From: Roseibium denhamense | GTDB taxonomy: Bacteria; Pseudomonadota; Alphaproteobacteria; Rhizobiales; Stappiaceae | DNA length: 64,000 nt | Direction: 5' to 3' | NCBI RefSeq assembly: GCF_009711415.1 | Contig: NZ_SMLZ01000115.1 | Span: forward strand, 189,543-253,542 | Part shown: positions 8,808 through 19,265 of the stretch, piece after piece | Layout: the number at the start of each line of letters is the position of its first letter | How positions within the stretch are numbered: position 1 is the first letter of the stretch | The notes under the pieces: generated by a model | The model's database searches: none | What the model was told of the DNA's origin: nothing | What the model saw: only the letters and a program-made list of their open reading frames with translations | Translations under genes and position numbers: made by a program

Positions 8808-9073
8808 GCTCAGGACCTACTAATTTGACAGAAATGGTAGGGATGGGTTTGTTCGGATACAAGGCGCAAAACTGCAGCAAACCGTCCGGTTTGCAAAGGT
8901 TTGCAACAACGTTGCCGGGCAAACACGCCCTATCCCAAAGGGACGCAAAAACGGCGTCGATCTGCTGCGTCAAACCGCTCAACCGGGCAGGAAGCCCGCT
9001 TGTCACGCTTTTCCTTGCAGCTCATTGCCGTTTGCTGCGCCATTTCGATCAAATTAATAGGTCCTGAGCCTAG
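8804..9073. mobile_element. MITE-like element with 25-bp terminal inverted repeats
   Basis: Left end 8804-8828 reads CTAGGCTCAGGACCTACTAA then TTTGA; right end 9049-9073 is its reverse complement (ends ATAGGTCCTGAGCCTAG) with a single mismatch over 25 bases. CTAG at both extremes could be part of the repeat or a 4-bp target duplication; being palindromic it does not decide. The 220-base interior holds short imperfect inverted stretches (GCAAACCGTCCGGTTTGC at 8877-8894) and no convincing gene. The size, terminal repeats and lack of transposase fit a non-autonomous element; the family is not identified. Confidence 0.7.
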
Positions 9074-9084
9074 AGATCCGTCGC

Positions 9085-9303
9085 CTATTTCTGGGTTTGC
9101 TGGTAGCGCTTCATGGATGCATGAGCATCGACATAGGCTTCCTGAAGTTCCACCGACCAGTATTTCAATTCATCCAGCGGGATCGCCGTGCCGGTGACAG
9201 CGCAGCGCACGAAGGTTCCCGGCGTTTCCACCTGGTAATCCCCATCCAGGTAGCGCACGCGCGCTTCGGAAGGGATGCGGGGATTCTCGTATCGGTTCAT
9301 CAT
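9085..9303 (-). CDS. DUF2093 protein
   Basis: A 72-residue soluble protein. NRYENPRIPSEARVRYLDGDYQVETPGTFVRCAVTG (about 3-38) followed by IPLDELKYWSVELQEAYVDAHASMKRY matches the DUF2093 family, small alphaproteobacterial proteins with a strand-rich first half and a helical end; the function is unknown. Two adjacent ATGs make the start M1 or M2. It lies just right of the MITE-like element and is divergent from tldD with about 240 bases between. Confidence 0.85.
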   Translation of the reverse strand: MMNRYENPRIPSEARVRYLDGDYQVETPGTFVRCAVTGTAIPLDELKYWSVELQEAYVDAHASMKRYQQTQK

Positions 9304-9541
9304 CGTGCCGTGTCTGGTGCCTGTTGTCCCAAGGATTTAGGCTCTTTATGCCATATCGCAAGGCACAGGCAAGCAGGAAGCGGAGATGCGGGCTGGTGAG
9401 CGGCTGATCATGCGATCCGGTTCCCGGTGCGTATAATGCGGGCATGACCTTTCTTTTTGGGATGAATTGTCCGCCGAAAAACCTATGTTGTCGGCTAACA
9501 AGCGAATGATGGGCCCAGCCCGTGCAGAACAGGATGCCGCA

Positions 9542-10966
9542 ATGACCCTTTCGACCAGCGACTTGATCGAAACCTCCGGCCTTGGCCTTGAGACCGCGAA
9601 GCGGATCACGGCAGAGGCGCTGTCCGGTGCCGATGATGGCGAATTGTTTGTCGAATACAGTCAGCTTGAAGGTCTTGTCTTTGACAATGGCCGCTTGAAA
9701 TCGGCCAATTACGACACGTCTCAGGGGTTCGGCCTCAGGGCTGTTGTGGGTGAGGCGGCTGGGTATGCACATGCCGGTGACATTTCCGAAGGTGCTTTGA
9801 AGCGGGCGGCGGACGCTGTCAGCGCGGTCAAGAAGGGCTATTCGGGCTCTTACGCGGCAGCGCCGTCGCGCACGAACCAGACGCTCTACACCGACCGGAA
9901 CCCTTTGGCGGGACCAAGCTTCGAGGACAAGGTCAAGCTGCTCCAGGAAATCGACGCTTATGCAAGGGCGAAAGACCCGCGTGTCCGTCAGGTGTCTGCC
10001 TCTCTGGTGGGGGCTTGGCAGGTGGTGGAGATCCTGCGGGCGGACGGTCATCTTGTGCGTGATGTGCGCCCGATGGTGCGGCTCAGCGTGTCTGTTGTGG
10101 CCGGTGAGGGCGACCGGCAGGAAAGCGGCTCCTTTGGATGCGGCGGGCGCGAGGCGTTCGACCGGTTCATCACCACGGAAAACTGGCAGGGCGGCGTCGA
10201 TGAAGCGCTGCGCCAGGCGCTCGTCAATCTGGAGGCGGTCCCGGCACCGGCCGGAACATTTGATGTTGTGCTTGGTCCTGGCTGGCCCGGCATTCTTCTC
10301 CATGAAGCGGTCGGCCACGGTCTTGAGGGCGACTTCAACCGCAAGAAAACCTCTGCTTTTGCCGGTTTGATGGGCGAGCGTGTTGCCTCACCGGGGGTCA
10401 CCATTGTCGATGACGGCACGATTGCCGACCGGCGTGGCTCGCTGACGGTCGATGATGAAGGCACGCCCGCCAGCCGCACCGTTCTCATCGAAGACGGGAT
10501 CCTGAAGGGCTACATGCAGGACCGGCAGAACGCCCGGCTGATGGGTATGGAGCCGACCGGCAACGGCCGCCGCCAGTCCTATGCCCACATTCCGATGCCG
10601 CGCATGACCAACACCGTCATGATGAACGGCGACAAGGATCCGCAGGAAATCCTGGAATCGGTCAAGGATGGTATTTACGCCGTTTCCTTTGGCGGCGGCC
10701 AGGTGGACATCACGTCCGGCAAGTTCGTCTTTTCCTGCACCGAGGCCTACCGGGTGGAAAACGGCAAGGTCGGTGCCCCCGTAAAAGGGGCGATGCTCAT
10801 CGGAAACGGACCGGACGCACTCACCCGTGTGACCATGATCGGCAACGACATGAAGCTGGATCCGGGCATGGGCACCTGCGGCAAGCAGGGCCAGGGCGTG
10901 CCGGTTGGGGTCGGCCAGCCATCCATGCGCATCAACGCCATGACAATCGGGGGCACGGCGGTTTAA
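9542..10966 (+). CDS. tldD: Metalloprotease TldD
   Basis: TldD is the catalytic subunit of the TldD/TldE protease, which cleaves unfolded peptides inside a closed chamber. The 474-residue protein carries the zinc-binding HEAVGHGLEGD (H254, E255, H259) and downstream NTVMMNGDKDPQEILESVKDGIYAVSFGGGQVD, a C-x-E segment FSCTEAYRVENGK, and a C-terminal GMGTCGKQGQGVPVGVGQP, all family hallmarks. ATG 9542 was chosen because earlier in-frame starts (from 9467) add unconserved residues and AGGA lies about 10 bases upstream. Its partner pmbA is 5 kb upstream on the same strand. Confidence 0.96.
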   Translation: MTLSTSDLIETSGLGLETAKRITAEALSGADDGELFVEYSQLEGLVFDNGRLKSANYDTSQGFGLRAVVGEAAGYAHAGDISEGALKRAADAVSAVKKGYSGSYAAAPSRTNQTLYTDRNPLAGPSFEDKVKLLQEIDAYARAKDPRVRQVSASLVGAWQVVEILRADGHLVRDVRPMVRLSVSVVAGEGDRQESGSFGCGGREAFDRFITTENWQGGVDEALRQALVNLEAVPAPAGTFDVVLGPGWPGILLHEAVGHGLEGDFNRKKTSAFAGLMGERVASPGVTIVDDGTIADRRGSLTVDDEGTPASRTVLIEDGILKGYMQDRQNARLMGMEPTGNGRRQSYAHIPMPRMTNTVMMNGDKDPQEILESVKDGIYAVSFGGGQVDITSGKFVFSCTEAYRVENGKVGAPVKGAMLIGNGPDALTRVTMIGNDMKLDPGMGTCGKQGQGVPVGVGQPSMRINAMTIGGTAV

Positions 10967-11095
10967 TCCTGCGGGCGGATGAACCGCCCAGACGCAAACG
11001 TCTTGAAGCTGGTTCTGGCGGGTGATTTGTCCTATGACAAACGCCCGCCTTTTCGTTGGCGGCTCCGGCCGCCCTTACACTTGGAACACTTCCCG

Positions 11096-11722
11096 ATGAC
11101 CAGCCAAATCAAGATCTGGGGACGGATCAATTCGTCCAACGTGCGCAAGGTGCTGTGGTGCGCCGAAGAGCTTGGCCTTGACTATGAGCAGATCGATGCA
11201 GGCGGCGCTTTTGGTGTCGTGCAGTCGCCCGACTATCTTGCGCTCAACCCGAACGGCCGGATTCCCTGCCTGCAGGACGGGGATTTTGTCCTGTGGGAAT
11301 CCAACGCCATATGCCGCTATTTGGCGCGCAAATACGGCGCAGCGCCCTTTGCGCCGGACGATCTGGAGAGCTGGTCGCGCGCGGACCAGTGGATGGACTG
11401 GGTGATCAATTTCGGTCTTCCGTTCCGAAATCTGTTCTGGGAAATGGTCCGGACCAAGCCTGAAGACCGCGATCCCGCGGTGATTGAAACCGGCATTGCC
11501 CATTGCACCGGCCTTCTGGAAGTGGCCGACGCGGTTCTGGCCAAACAACCCTATCTTTCGGGCGATGAACTCGGCGTTGGCGACATTCCCTTTGGGAGCC
11601 TGGCCTATGCATGGTTTAATATGGAAATTGAGCGGCCAGACCTGCCGCATCTGGCAGCCTGGTATCAGCGCCTTGCGGACCGCTCCGCCTACCAGAAAGG
11701 CGTCATGAGCCCGCTGACCTGA
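11096..11722 (+). CDS. Glutathione S-transferase family protein
   Basis: A 208-residue cytosolic GST-like protein. The thioredoxin-fold N-domain has IWGRINSSNVRKVLWCAEELGLDYEQ (about 6-31), with SSNVRK in the position of the glutathione-activating Ser/Cys, then LNPNGRIPCLQDGDFVLWESNAICRYLARKYG, the cis-Pro and ES motifs that hold glutathione. The alpha-helical C-domain includes LSGDELGVGDIPFGSLAYAW. ATG 11096 replaces an earlier in-frame ATG (10979) that would add 39 residues with no GST character. The substrate is unknown. Confidence 0.9.
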   Translation: MTSQIKIWGRINSSNVRKVLWCAEELGLDYEQIDAGGAFGVVQSPDYLALNPNGRIPCLQDGDFVLWESNAICRYLARKYGAAPFAPDDLESWSRADQWMDWVINFGLPFRNLFWEMVRTKPEDRDPAVIETGIAHCTGLLEVADAVLAKQPYLSGDELGVGDIPFGSLAYAWFNMEIERPDLPHLAAWYQRLADRSAYQKGVMSPLT

Positions 11723-11733
11723 TCTGCCGCGCC

Positions 11734-12372
11734 ATGTGCAGAAAGCAAAGTCCCATTCCGGACATCCGGTTTGTCATCTTCGACATGGACAAGGTGCTCT
11801 ATGACTATGAGCATCCGGTCCGGCTCGCGCTTCTGGAGGAGTTGACTGGACGGCCGGCGGCGGACATTGACCGGGATGTCTGGGGCGGGCCCCATGAAAA
11901 CGCGGCGGAAGCGGGAGAACCGGAGACGGCGGAGGCCTATCTGGCGCAGTTTGCCCGGCTTTTGAAACACCCGATTGATTTTGACACCTTCGCGGATGTC
12001 AGGCGCCGGATGATGCGCCCGCGGCAGGACGTGCTGGCCACGGTCCGCAGATTGAAGCCACGGGCAGATCTCGCCCTGTTGACGAATAACGGCATGTTGC
12101 TCAAAGCCGCTTTGCCTGTCTGTGCACCCGAAGTTATCGAAATCTTCGGTGAAAAGGCGCATGTGTCCGCTGAATTCAAGGCCCGCAAGCCGGACCGGGA
12201 CGTCTATCTGAAAATCTGCGGGCGTTACGGCTATTCACCCGATGCCGCGCTCTTTGTCGACGACCGCCTCGAAAACACCGATGGGGCAGCGGCTGCCGGA
12301 TTGCATGTGCATCACTATCAAAACCATGATGGTCTATTGCGATGTCTCAAGGAGCATGGCTTCAACGTCTGA
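11734..12372 (+). CDS. HAD superfamily hydrolase (subfamily IA-like)
   Basis: A 212-residue phosphatase-like protein. Motif I is VIFDMDKVLYDY with Asp17 and Asp19 (nucleophile and acid/base); motif II is LALLTNNG; motif III is the Lys in FKARKPDRDVYLKI; motif IV is ALFVDDRLENTDGAAAAGLHVH. All four catalytic blocks are present, so it should be active. Motif I has Lys where the usual sequence is DxDGTL/DGVL. It starts 11 bases after the GST gene and is probably cotranscribed. The substrate is not predictable. Confidence 0.88.
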   Translation: MCRKQSPIPDIRFVIFDMDKVLYDYEHPVRLALLEELTGRPAADIDRDVWGGPHENAAEAGEPETAEAYLAQFARLLKHPIDFDTFADVRRRMMRPRQDVLATVRRLKPRADLALLTNNGMLLKAALPVCAPEVIEIFGEKAHVSAEFKARKPDRDVYLKICGRYGYSPDAALFVDDRLENTDGAAAAGLHVHHYQNHDGLLRCLKEHGFNV

Positions 12373-12452
12373 TAATGGGTTCGCAGTACATTGAGTTTTC
12401 TGTCTTATAAGCTGAATGAGCCCGTGTTTCGCAAACCGGGTCTGGAGTAAGG

Positions 12453-14243
12453 ATGGCCGCTGAAAGCGCACCCCCGTTTTTTGCAGAATCGATCGTGTTT
12501 CTGGCGGCCACGGTGGTTGCGGTCCCGATCGCCAAACGGCTCGGGCTCGGCTCGGTGGTTGGCTATCTGGCGGCAGGCGCGGCGATTGGCCCGCACGGTC
12601 TGCAATTGCTCGGCTCGGGAGAAGACGTTCTCCATGTGGCCGAACTGGGTGTGGTTCTGCTTCTGTTTGTGATCGGCCTTGAACTGGATCCCAGCAAATT
12701 GTGGCGCATGCGGCGCGATATTTTCGGCCTCGGCACCGCCCAGGTGGTGTTTACCGGGATCACGCTTTTTACAGTCGCGCGCTTTGCCGGGTTTTCGCAC
12801 GCCACCGCCCTCGTGGCCGGTTTCGGGCTTGCATTGTCATCCACGGCATTCGCACTGCAGATCCTGCAAGAACGCGGGCAGTTGTCATCGCCTTACGGTC
12901 AGCGCGCCTTTGGTATCTTGCTGTTGCAAGACATTGCCATTGTGCCGCTTCTGGCCATGGTTGCGATCCTGGCCCCAGGGGAAGGTCCATCCACCATGGC
13001 CGACATCGCCCAGGAGGTTGGGCTGGTTCTTGCGGCGGTGGGCGCGGTGATCTTTGCCGGACGCTATCTGATCTCCCCGGTGTTTTTGCTGCTGGCTGCG
13101 AGCCGGGCGCGAGAGGTCATGCTGTCGGCGGCCTTGCTGGTAGCCCTTGGCAGTGCGGGGATCATGCATTCGGTTGGCCTGTCCATGGCGCTGGGCGCGT
13201 TTCTGGCCGGTGTGCTTCTGGCGGAAAGCAGCTTCCGCCATACGCTGGAGGCCGATATTGAGCCGTTCCGCTCGCTGCTGATGGGGCTGTTTTTCGTTGC
13301 GGTGGGCATGTCGCTGGACATCTACCTTGTCATGGCCAACTGGCAGTATGTCATGGCAGGTGTGGCGCTTGTCATGGGACTGAAGGGCCTTTTCCTGTGG
13401 GCGCTGGCGCGGGGCACGGGCTCGCCGAATTCCGATGCGCTAAGGATTGCGGTCACGCTGCCGCAAGGCGGGGAATTCGCCTTCGTGCTGTTTACCGCGG
13501 CGGTGGTCAACAACCTTCTGGATTATCAGACCGCCAACCTGCTCAATGCCGTGGTGATCCTGACAATGCTGCTGACGCCCGTTGCCGGGCTCGGCCTTGA
13601 CAGCTTTGCCGCCCGGCTGAAGGCAAAGGGCGTTGAAAACCCGTCGGTCGAAACCTTCGAGGAAGCAACGCCAACAGTGTTGGTGGTCGGGTTCGGCCGA
13701 TTCGGCATGGTGGTCGCGCAGATCCTGACCTCGGAAGGGCTTGAGATCACCGCCATCGACAACCGGCCGGACCGGATCGATTACGCCCGCAAGCAGGGCT
13801 ACAAGGTCTATTACGGGGATGCCACACGCGCCGATGTCCTGGCTGCTGCGGGCGCGGGAAAGGCAGCCCTCGTTGCCATGTGCATCGAAAATGACAAGAT
13901 CATGGCTCAGTCGATTGAACTGATCCGGGAGGGGTTCCCGGAGGCTCTGATCTTCTGCCGGGCAACTGACCGGGCGCACGCACTGGATCTGACCAAGCGC
14001 GGGGTTGATTTCCAGATACGGGAAACCTTCGAATCAAGCGTTGTGTTCGGCCGGGCCGCGCTGGAGGCTCTGGGCACTCCGCTCGACCGGATTGACCAGA
14101 TCGAGGAAGACGTCAGGCTGCGCGACGAGGAGCGCCTTGCCGAACAATTGAGCCAGGGCATGTATGCCGGTTCGGAAAAACTGCACCGGGTCACCCCAAG
14201 GACAGCGCCCAAGGACAATCAGGACGCCACGCCCGCGCAATAG
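12453..14243 (+). CDS. Monovalent cation:proton antiporter-2 (Kef-type)
   Basis: A 596-residue CPA2 antiporter with about twelve membrane helices (residues 10-390), including GYLAAGAAIGPHGL and LSSTAFALQILQE of the transport core, followed by a cytosolic TrkA-N (RCK) domain starting at PTVLVVGFGRFGMVVAQIL (about 408-426) with the Rossmann GxGxxG and the acidic NAD-binding residue in AIDNRPDRI. It resembles KefB/KefC potassium:proton efflux systems; KefB and KefC cannot be told apart by eye and no ancillary KefG/F gene adjoins. ATG 12453 follows GGAGTAAGG. A bidirectional terminator follows at 14264. Confidence 0.9.
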   Translation: MAAESAPPFFAESIVFLAATVVAVPIAKRLGLGSVVGYLAAGAAIGPHGLQLLGSGEDVLHVAELGVVLLLFVIGLELDPSKLWRMRRDIFGLGTAQVVFTGITLFTVARFAGFSHATALVAGFGLALSSTAFALQILQERGQLSSPYGQRAFGILLLQDIAIVPLLAMVAILAPGEGPSTMADIAQEVGLVLAAVGAVIFAGRYLISPVFLLLAASRAREVMLSAALLVALGSAGIMHSVGLSMALGAFLAGVLLAESSFRHTLEADIEPFRSLLMGLFFVAVGMSLDIYLVMANWQYVMAGVALVMGLKGLFLWALARGTGSPNSDALRIAVTLPQGGEFAFVLFTAAVVNNLLDYQTANLLNAVVILTMLLTPVAGLGLDSFAARLKAKGVENPSVETFEEATPTVLVVGFGRFGMVVAQILTSEGLEITAIDNRPDRIDYARKQGYKVYYGDATRADVLAAAGAGKAALVAMCIENDKIMAQSIELIREGFPEALIFCRATDRAHALDLTKRGVDFQIRETFESSVVFGRAALEALGTPLDRIDQIEEDVRLRDEERLAEQLSQGMYAGSEKLHRVTPRTAPKDNQDATPAQ

Positions 14244-14263
14244 GGGCAGTGGCCGGTCTGATG

Positions 14264-14296
14264 TGAAAAAGGCGCCAACCGGCGCCTATTTTTTAT
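14264..14296. terminator. Bidirectional terminator between the Kef-type gene and ialB
   Basis: AAAAA, then GGCGCC (14271-14276), loop AACC, GGCGCC (14281-14286), then TATTTTTTAT. The stem has A-rich and T-rich flanks and so can serve the convergent genes on both strands. Confidence 0.85.
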
Positions 14297-14318
14297 CAAT
14301 TCTGGTGTGGTTCGGCTT

Positions 14319-14870
14319 TTACGGCAGAGCGTCAAAGCCCGCTGAAAACCCGGTGAGCGAGATCGGAATGCCGATTCCTTCTTCAGGCGTCTGGAAAATG
14401 ATGAAGGTTGCCTGGCCGCCGCCGCGCAGTTTTCCAAGAAGATCATCTTCCAGAATAACCTCGGCGATGCAGCCGCTGGGCATGCAGCGCACAAATCCGG
14501 CGCGGCCAATGTCGGCATTGTCGACCCGGAGGCCAAGCCCGGAGGGCAGGAGAACTCCGAGCGGCGCCAGAACCCGCAAGATCCGGGCCTGTTGATCGGC
14601 GGTCTTGAGGACGATCACCGAAAGCCCGACATTTTCGCGGTCAGCCGCGGTTACATTCTGGATCAGCGCGCATTGTTCACCGGACGAGCCCGGCGGCGTG
14701 TCACAGCGCATCTGCCAGTCACCGTGAGATGCCCGGACTTCACCCTGGGCCATGGCAGGCAGAACGCCCTGAAACAGACCGGACAGTACGAGTCCGGCGG
14801 CCATTATGCTTTTGGCCGTCTTCGATAGAAGGGAACGGCCGGCACGGGCATTTGGCGGTTGGGTCGACAA
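14319..14870 (-). CDS. Invasion-associated locus B (IalB) family protein
   Basis: A 183-residue secreted protein. An N-terminal signal peptide (SIMAAGLVLSGLFQGVLPAMAQG, cut near residue 42) precedes an IalB-type domain: SHGDWQMRCDTPPGSSGEQCALIQNV (two Cys), VIVLKTADQQARILRVLAPLGVLLPSGLGLRVD and FVRCMPSGCIAEVILEDDLL (two more Cys) in the conserved order. IalB was described in Bartonella for erythrocyte invasion, but the family is widespread in free-living alphaproteobacteria, so a virulence role should not be assumed. It faces the Kef-type gene across a shared terminator. Confidence 0.9.
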   Translation of the reverse strand: MSTQPPNARAGRSLLSKTAKSIMAAGLVLSGLFQGVLPAMAQGEVRASHGDWQMRCDTPPGSSGEQCALIQNVTAADRENVGLSVIVLKTADQQARILRVLAPLGVLLPSGLGLRVDNADIGRAGFVRCMPSGCIAEVILEDDLLGKLRGGGQATFIIFQTPEEGIGIPISLTGFSAGFDALP

Positions 14871-15381
14871 GAAGTCCTCCAGTCAGTCATTTTCGATTGC
14901 GGCTTCGGCTATCAGTTGAAAGTGCCCATTTTCCGCGAATCATTCCGTTTTTCAGGCCAGACCTTGCCGCAGGATGGCTGCGGTTTCCAGTGTGGCGCGC
15001 TTTGGAATAGGGCCTTATCCGGCTTTTTTGTCGAAAATCAGCCTGTCGTTGATACTGATCAATCAGCTTAGCCCTAAGCATGACGGAGAAAACACCCGAA
15101 TTCCGTTGCAGAGCAAGGCGTCTTATGGTTTTTGTGCGGCACAATGTTGTCAGTGGCGTGATGCGGCAGATCGACGCTTTGCCCCTCAAAGACCATCGCT
15201 CTTTATGCCTGCCTATGATTATAGTTTGGACAGCCGAACGTAATCTTTAGGTGGTGCGGTAGGTCAAATAGGGCTTGCGTATCAGCCGCAGCCCCGCTAC
15301 TGCCGCATCAAAGCTTGGACACATGCGCCAAGTCTGTACTGAATGCGCCGCATCATGCGGTTGAGGGAAGGGAGCGCGGAC
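14871..15381. other. Gene-free region before the cytochrome oxidase operon
   Basis: 511 bases between divergent ialB and ctaC with no convincing coding sequence. It should hold both promoters. The clearest object is the perfect palindrome TTGTGCGGCACAA at 15132-15144. Around 15252-15310, GGTGCGGTAG and GCCGCAGCCCCGCTACTGCC resemble part of a cobalamin-riboswitch core, but no B12 box follows, so no riboswitch is called. Confidence 0.5.
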
Positions 15382-16332
15382 GTGAAGGTACTCTTCAAGC
15401 GTCTCATGACTACGGCCACTGCGGTGGCTGCTTTTGCCGGTATGTCCACAGCGGCGCTGGCAGCGGAATCAGGTATCGAAAACTGGCAGCTTGGATTTCA
15501 GGCATCCGTTTCGGAAGTCATGGACGATATCACTTGGTTCAATAATTTCACCCTGGTCATCATCACGGTCATCACACTGTTTGTGCTTGGGCTTTTGATC
15601 TACTGTGCGGTGAAGTTTAGTTCCAAGAACAACCCGGTCCCGTCGCGGACCTCGCACAACACCATGATCGAAGTGGTTTGGACGGTCGTGCCGATCCTGA
15701 TCCTGGTCGTGATCGCGATTCCATCCTTCCGGCTTCTCTACAAGCAGCTCGACATCCCCGAGTATGAAATGACCGTCAAGGCCGTCGGATACCAGTGGTA
15801 CTGGGGCTATGAGTACACCGACGAAAACATGAACGAGTTGTATTTCGACTCCTACATGGTCGGTGATGCCTACGACGCTGACGCCGATCTGGCAGCCCGG
15901 ACCGAGTTCGCGGAAGCGCGCGGTGTTTCCGTCAATGAAGTCCCGCGGCTTCTGGCGGTCGATTACGAGATGGTTGTTCCTGTCGACACCACCGTCCGCC
16001 TGCAAGTCACTGCAGCCGACGTGATCCACGCATTCGCCATGCCGTCCATGGGTTTGAAGATTGATGCGATCCCGGGCCGCTTGAACGAAACATGGTTCCG
16101 CGCGCGTGAGGAAGGCATCTATTATGGCCAGTGCTCGGAGCTGTGCGGCACGCTGCACGCCTTTATGCCCCTGGCAATCCGTGTTGTCTCCAAGGAGCAA
16201 TACGAACAGTGGGCCGTTGCGGCACAGGATAATGTCGACGATGCCAATGCCCAGCTGATGGCATCCATTGCAGCGGCCAAACAAGTAGCTGCTTCTGAGA
16301 CTGACGACGAGGTTTCGGTCGCCGCCAACTGA
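15382..16332 (+). CDS. ctaC: Cytochrome c oxidase subunit II
   Basis: Subunit II of an aa3-type oxidase takes electrons from cytochrome c through the CuA centre on the periplasmic side. A signal peptide (LMTTATAVAAFAGMSTAALA) leads into two membrane helices (FTLVIITVITLFVLGLLIYCAVKF and IEVVWTVVPILILVVIAIPSF), then the cupredoxin domain with the aromatic YQWYWGYEY and the complete CuA site: His in ADVIHAFAMP and C-SEL-C-GTLH-AFM near residue 255. The start was placed at GTG 15382, with GGGAAGGGAG upstream, giving 316 residues; in-frame ATGs at 15343 and 15355 are alternatives. Confidence 0.96.
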   Translation: MKVLFKRLMTTATAVAAFAGMSTAALAAESGIENWQLGFQASVSEVMDDITWFNNFTLVIITVITLFVLGLLIYCAVKFSSKNNPVPSRTSHNTMIEVVWTVVPILILVVIAIPSFRLLYKQLDIPEYEMTVKAVGYQWYWGYEYTDENMNELYFDSYMVGDAYDADADLAARTEFAEARGVSVNEVPRLLAVDYEMVVPVDTTVRLQVTAADVIHAFAMPSMGLKIDAIPGRLNETWFRAREEGIYYGQCSELCGTLHAFMPLAIRVVSKEQYEQWAVAAQDNVDDANAQLMASIAAAKQVAASETDDEVSVAAN

Positions 16333-16386
16333 GCGGCGCCGAAAGGCTTTACAAGGCGCGCGACCTTTAGAGCGCTGCGCTTTTAA

Positions 16387-18006
<1,620 letters not shown>

Positions 18007-18044
18007 GCGGTCTGCGGAAGGCCTGGCCTTTCGTTGGGAAAAAA

Positions 18045-18078
18045 CACCGCGCCGGTATCCGGCGCGGTGCGGTTTTAA
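18045..18078 (+). terminator. Hairpin after ctaD (terminator or processing stem)
   Basis: CACCGCGCCGG (18045-18055), loop TAT, CCGGCGCGGTG (18059-18069), then CGGTTTTAAAA. It lies between ctaD and ctaB and could end or attenuate the ctaCD message while letting some read-through into the assembly genes. Confidence 0.7.
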
Positions 18079-18159
18079 AAGGACAAGTGCAAGGGCGTTG
18101 GAACGCCTGTTGCCCCGGCCAGAGATCCGGCCGGATCAGAACGACAAGAGGATGCGCCC

Positions 18160-19095
18160 ATGTCGCTCGCTGAGCGCCACGATATGATGGAAAACGCTGC
18201 CTGGACGGGCGGTGACGGCTCTGTTGGTGACTACATCGCCCTCATGAAACCCCGTGTCATGTCACTGGTGATCTTCACGGCCTTTGTCGGCCTCATGCTG
18301 GCGCCCGGCAGCGTTCATCCTGTGATCGGCGCGGTCGCGATCCTGTGTATTGCCATCGGGGCAGGCGCATCTGGCGCGTTGAACATGTGGTATGATGCGG
18401 ACATTGACGAAGTCATGTCGCGCACCCGCAAACGCCCGATCCCGTCCGGCAAGATCACGCCGGAAGAAGCGCTTGCCTTCGGTATGACGCTTTCGATTGG
18501 GTCCGTGGTAACGCTCGGTCTGCTGGTCAATTGGTTTGCCGGCGCGTTCCTCGCATTCACCATCTTTTTCTATGCCGTCATCTACACGATGTGGCTGAAG
18601 CGCTCGACCCCGCAGAACATTGTGATCGGGGGTGCTGCCGGCGCATTTCCGCCCATGATCGGCTGGGCCTCGGTGACCGGAACGGTCAGCCTGGAAAGCT
18701 TTGTGCTGTTTCTGATCATCTTCATGTGGACCCCGCCGCACTTCTGGGCGCTGGCGCTGTTCAAAAAAGGCGATTACGAAACCGCTGGCGTGCCCATGCT
18801 CCCGAATGTGGCGGGCGAAATGAACACCCGCCATCAGATTCTCGCCTACTCGATCATCCTGGCGCCGGTTGGCGTTGCGCCATACATCATGGGCTATGCG
18901 GGCCTTGCATATGGCATTGCGTCCGCACTCCTTGGCCTCGTCTTCCTGGTGCTTGCGCTGGACGTTTGGCGCAAGCGGGAAGGCACCCCGGCACAAAAAG
19001 CGTGCTTGAAGCTGTTCAAGTTTTCGATCTTCTATCTGTTTGCGCTGTTTGCGCTGCTGTTGGGCGAAAACCTCGTGACCGGAGTTATGGCATAA
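18160..19095 (+). CDS. ctaB: Protoheme IX farnesyltransferase (heme O synthase)
   Basis: CtaB farnesylates heme b to heme o, the precursor of heme a for subunit I. The 311-residue membrane protein has about eight helices and both prenyltransferase motifs: [19 protein letters not shown] (about 76-94) and, in the second half, [18 protein letters not shown] in the place of the second Asp-rich loop. The [21 protein letters not shown] start is typical. ATG 18160 is preceded by AAGAGGATG. Its TAA overlaps the next ATG by one base (TAATG). Confidence 0.96.
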   Translation: MSLAERHDMMENAAWTGGDGSVGDYIALMKPRVMSLVIFTAFVGLMLAPGSVHPVIGAVAILCIAIGAGASGALNMWYDADIDEVMSRTRKRPIPSGKITPEEALAFGMTLSIGSVVTLGLLVNWFAGAFLAFTIFFYAVIYTMWLKRSTPQNIVIGGAAGAFPPMIGWASVTGTVSLESFVLFLIIFMWTPPHFWALALFKKGDYETAGVPMLPNVAGEMNTRHQILAYSIILAPVGVAPYIMGYAGLAYGIASALLGLVFLVLALDVWRKREGTPAQKACLKLFKFSIFYLFALFALLLGENLVTGVMA

Positions 19096-19256
19096 TGGCT
19101 GAGAACGAACAGGGCATCAAACTGACTGCCGAGCAGGAAAAGAAGCGCCGGTCGCGCTCGCTGGCGATTGCCGGTGTCTTGATTGGTCTGGTCGTGCTGT
19201 TTTACATCGTGACCATCGTCAAGCTTGGCCCTGACATCATGAACCGTCCGCTCTAG
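19095..19256 (+). CDS. Small CoxF-like membrane protein
   Basis: A 53-residue single-pass protein: charged N-terminus (GIKLTAEQEKKRRSRS), one helix (LAIAGVLIGLVVLFYIVTIV, about 27-46) and a short end LGPDIMNRPL. A protein of this kind stands between ctaB and ctaG in many alphaproteobacterial oxidase operons and is often called CoxF; its job in assembly is not established. Start and stop are tightly packed: the ATG overlaps the ctaB stop, and the TAG is 9 bases before ctaG with AGGGAGG between serving ctaG. Confidence 0.88.
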   Translation: MAENEQGIKLTAEQEKKRRSRSLAIAGVLIGLVVLFYIVTIVKLGPDIMNRPL

Positions 19257-19265
19257 GGAGGTAAC

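Noticed and set aside
8825-9067. 80-codon frame inside the MITE-like element
   Set aside because: Spans the interior almost exactly between the terminal repeats and reads as random sequence; also open on the other strand.
15252-15320. Possible cobalamin riboswitch before ctaC
   Set aside because: GCAGCCCCGCTACTG resembles part of the B12 riboswitch core, but the B12 box and the flanking stems are not present.
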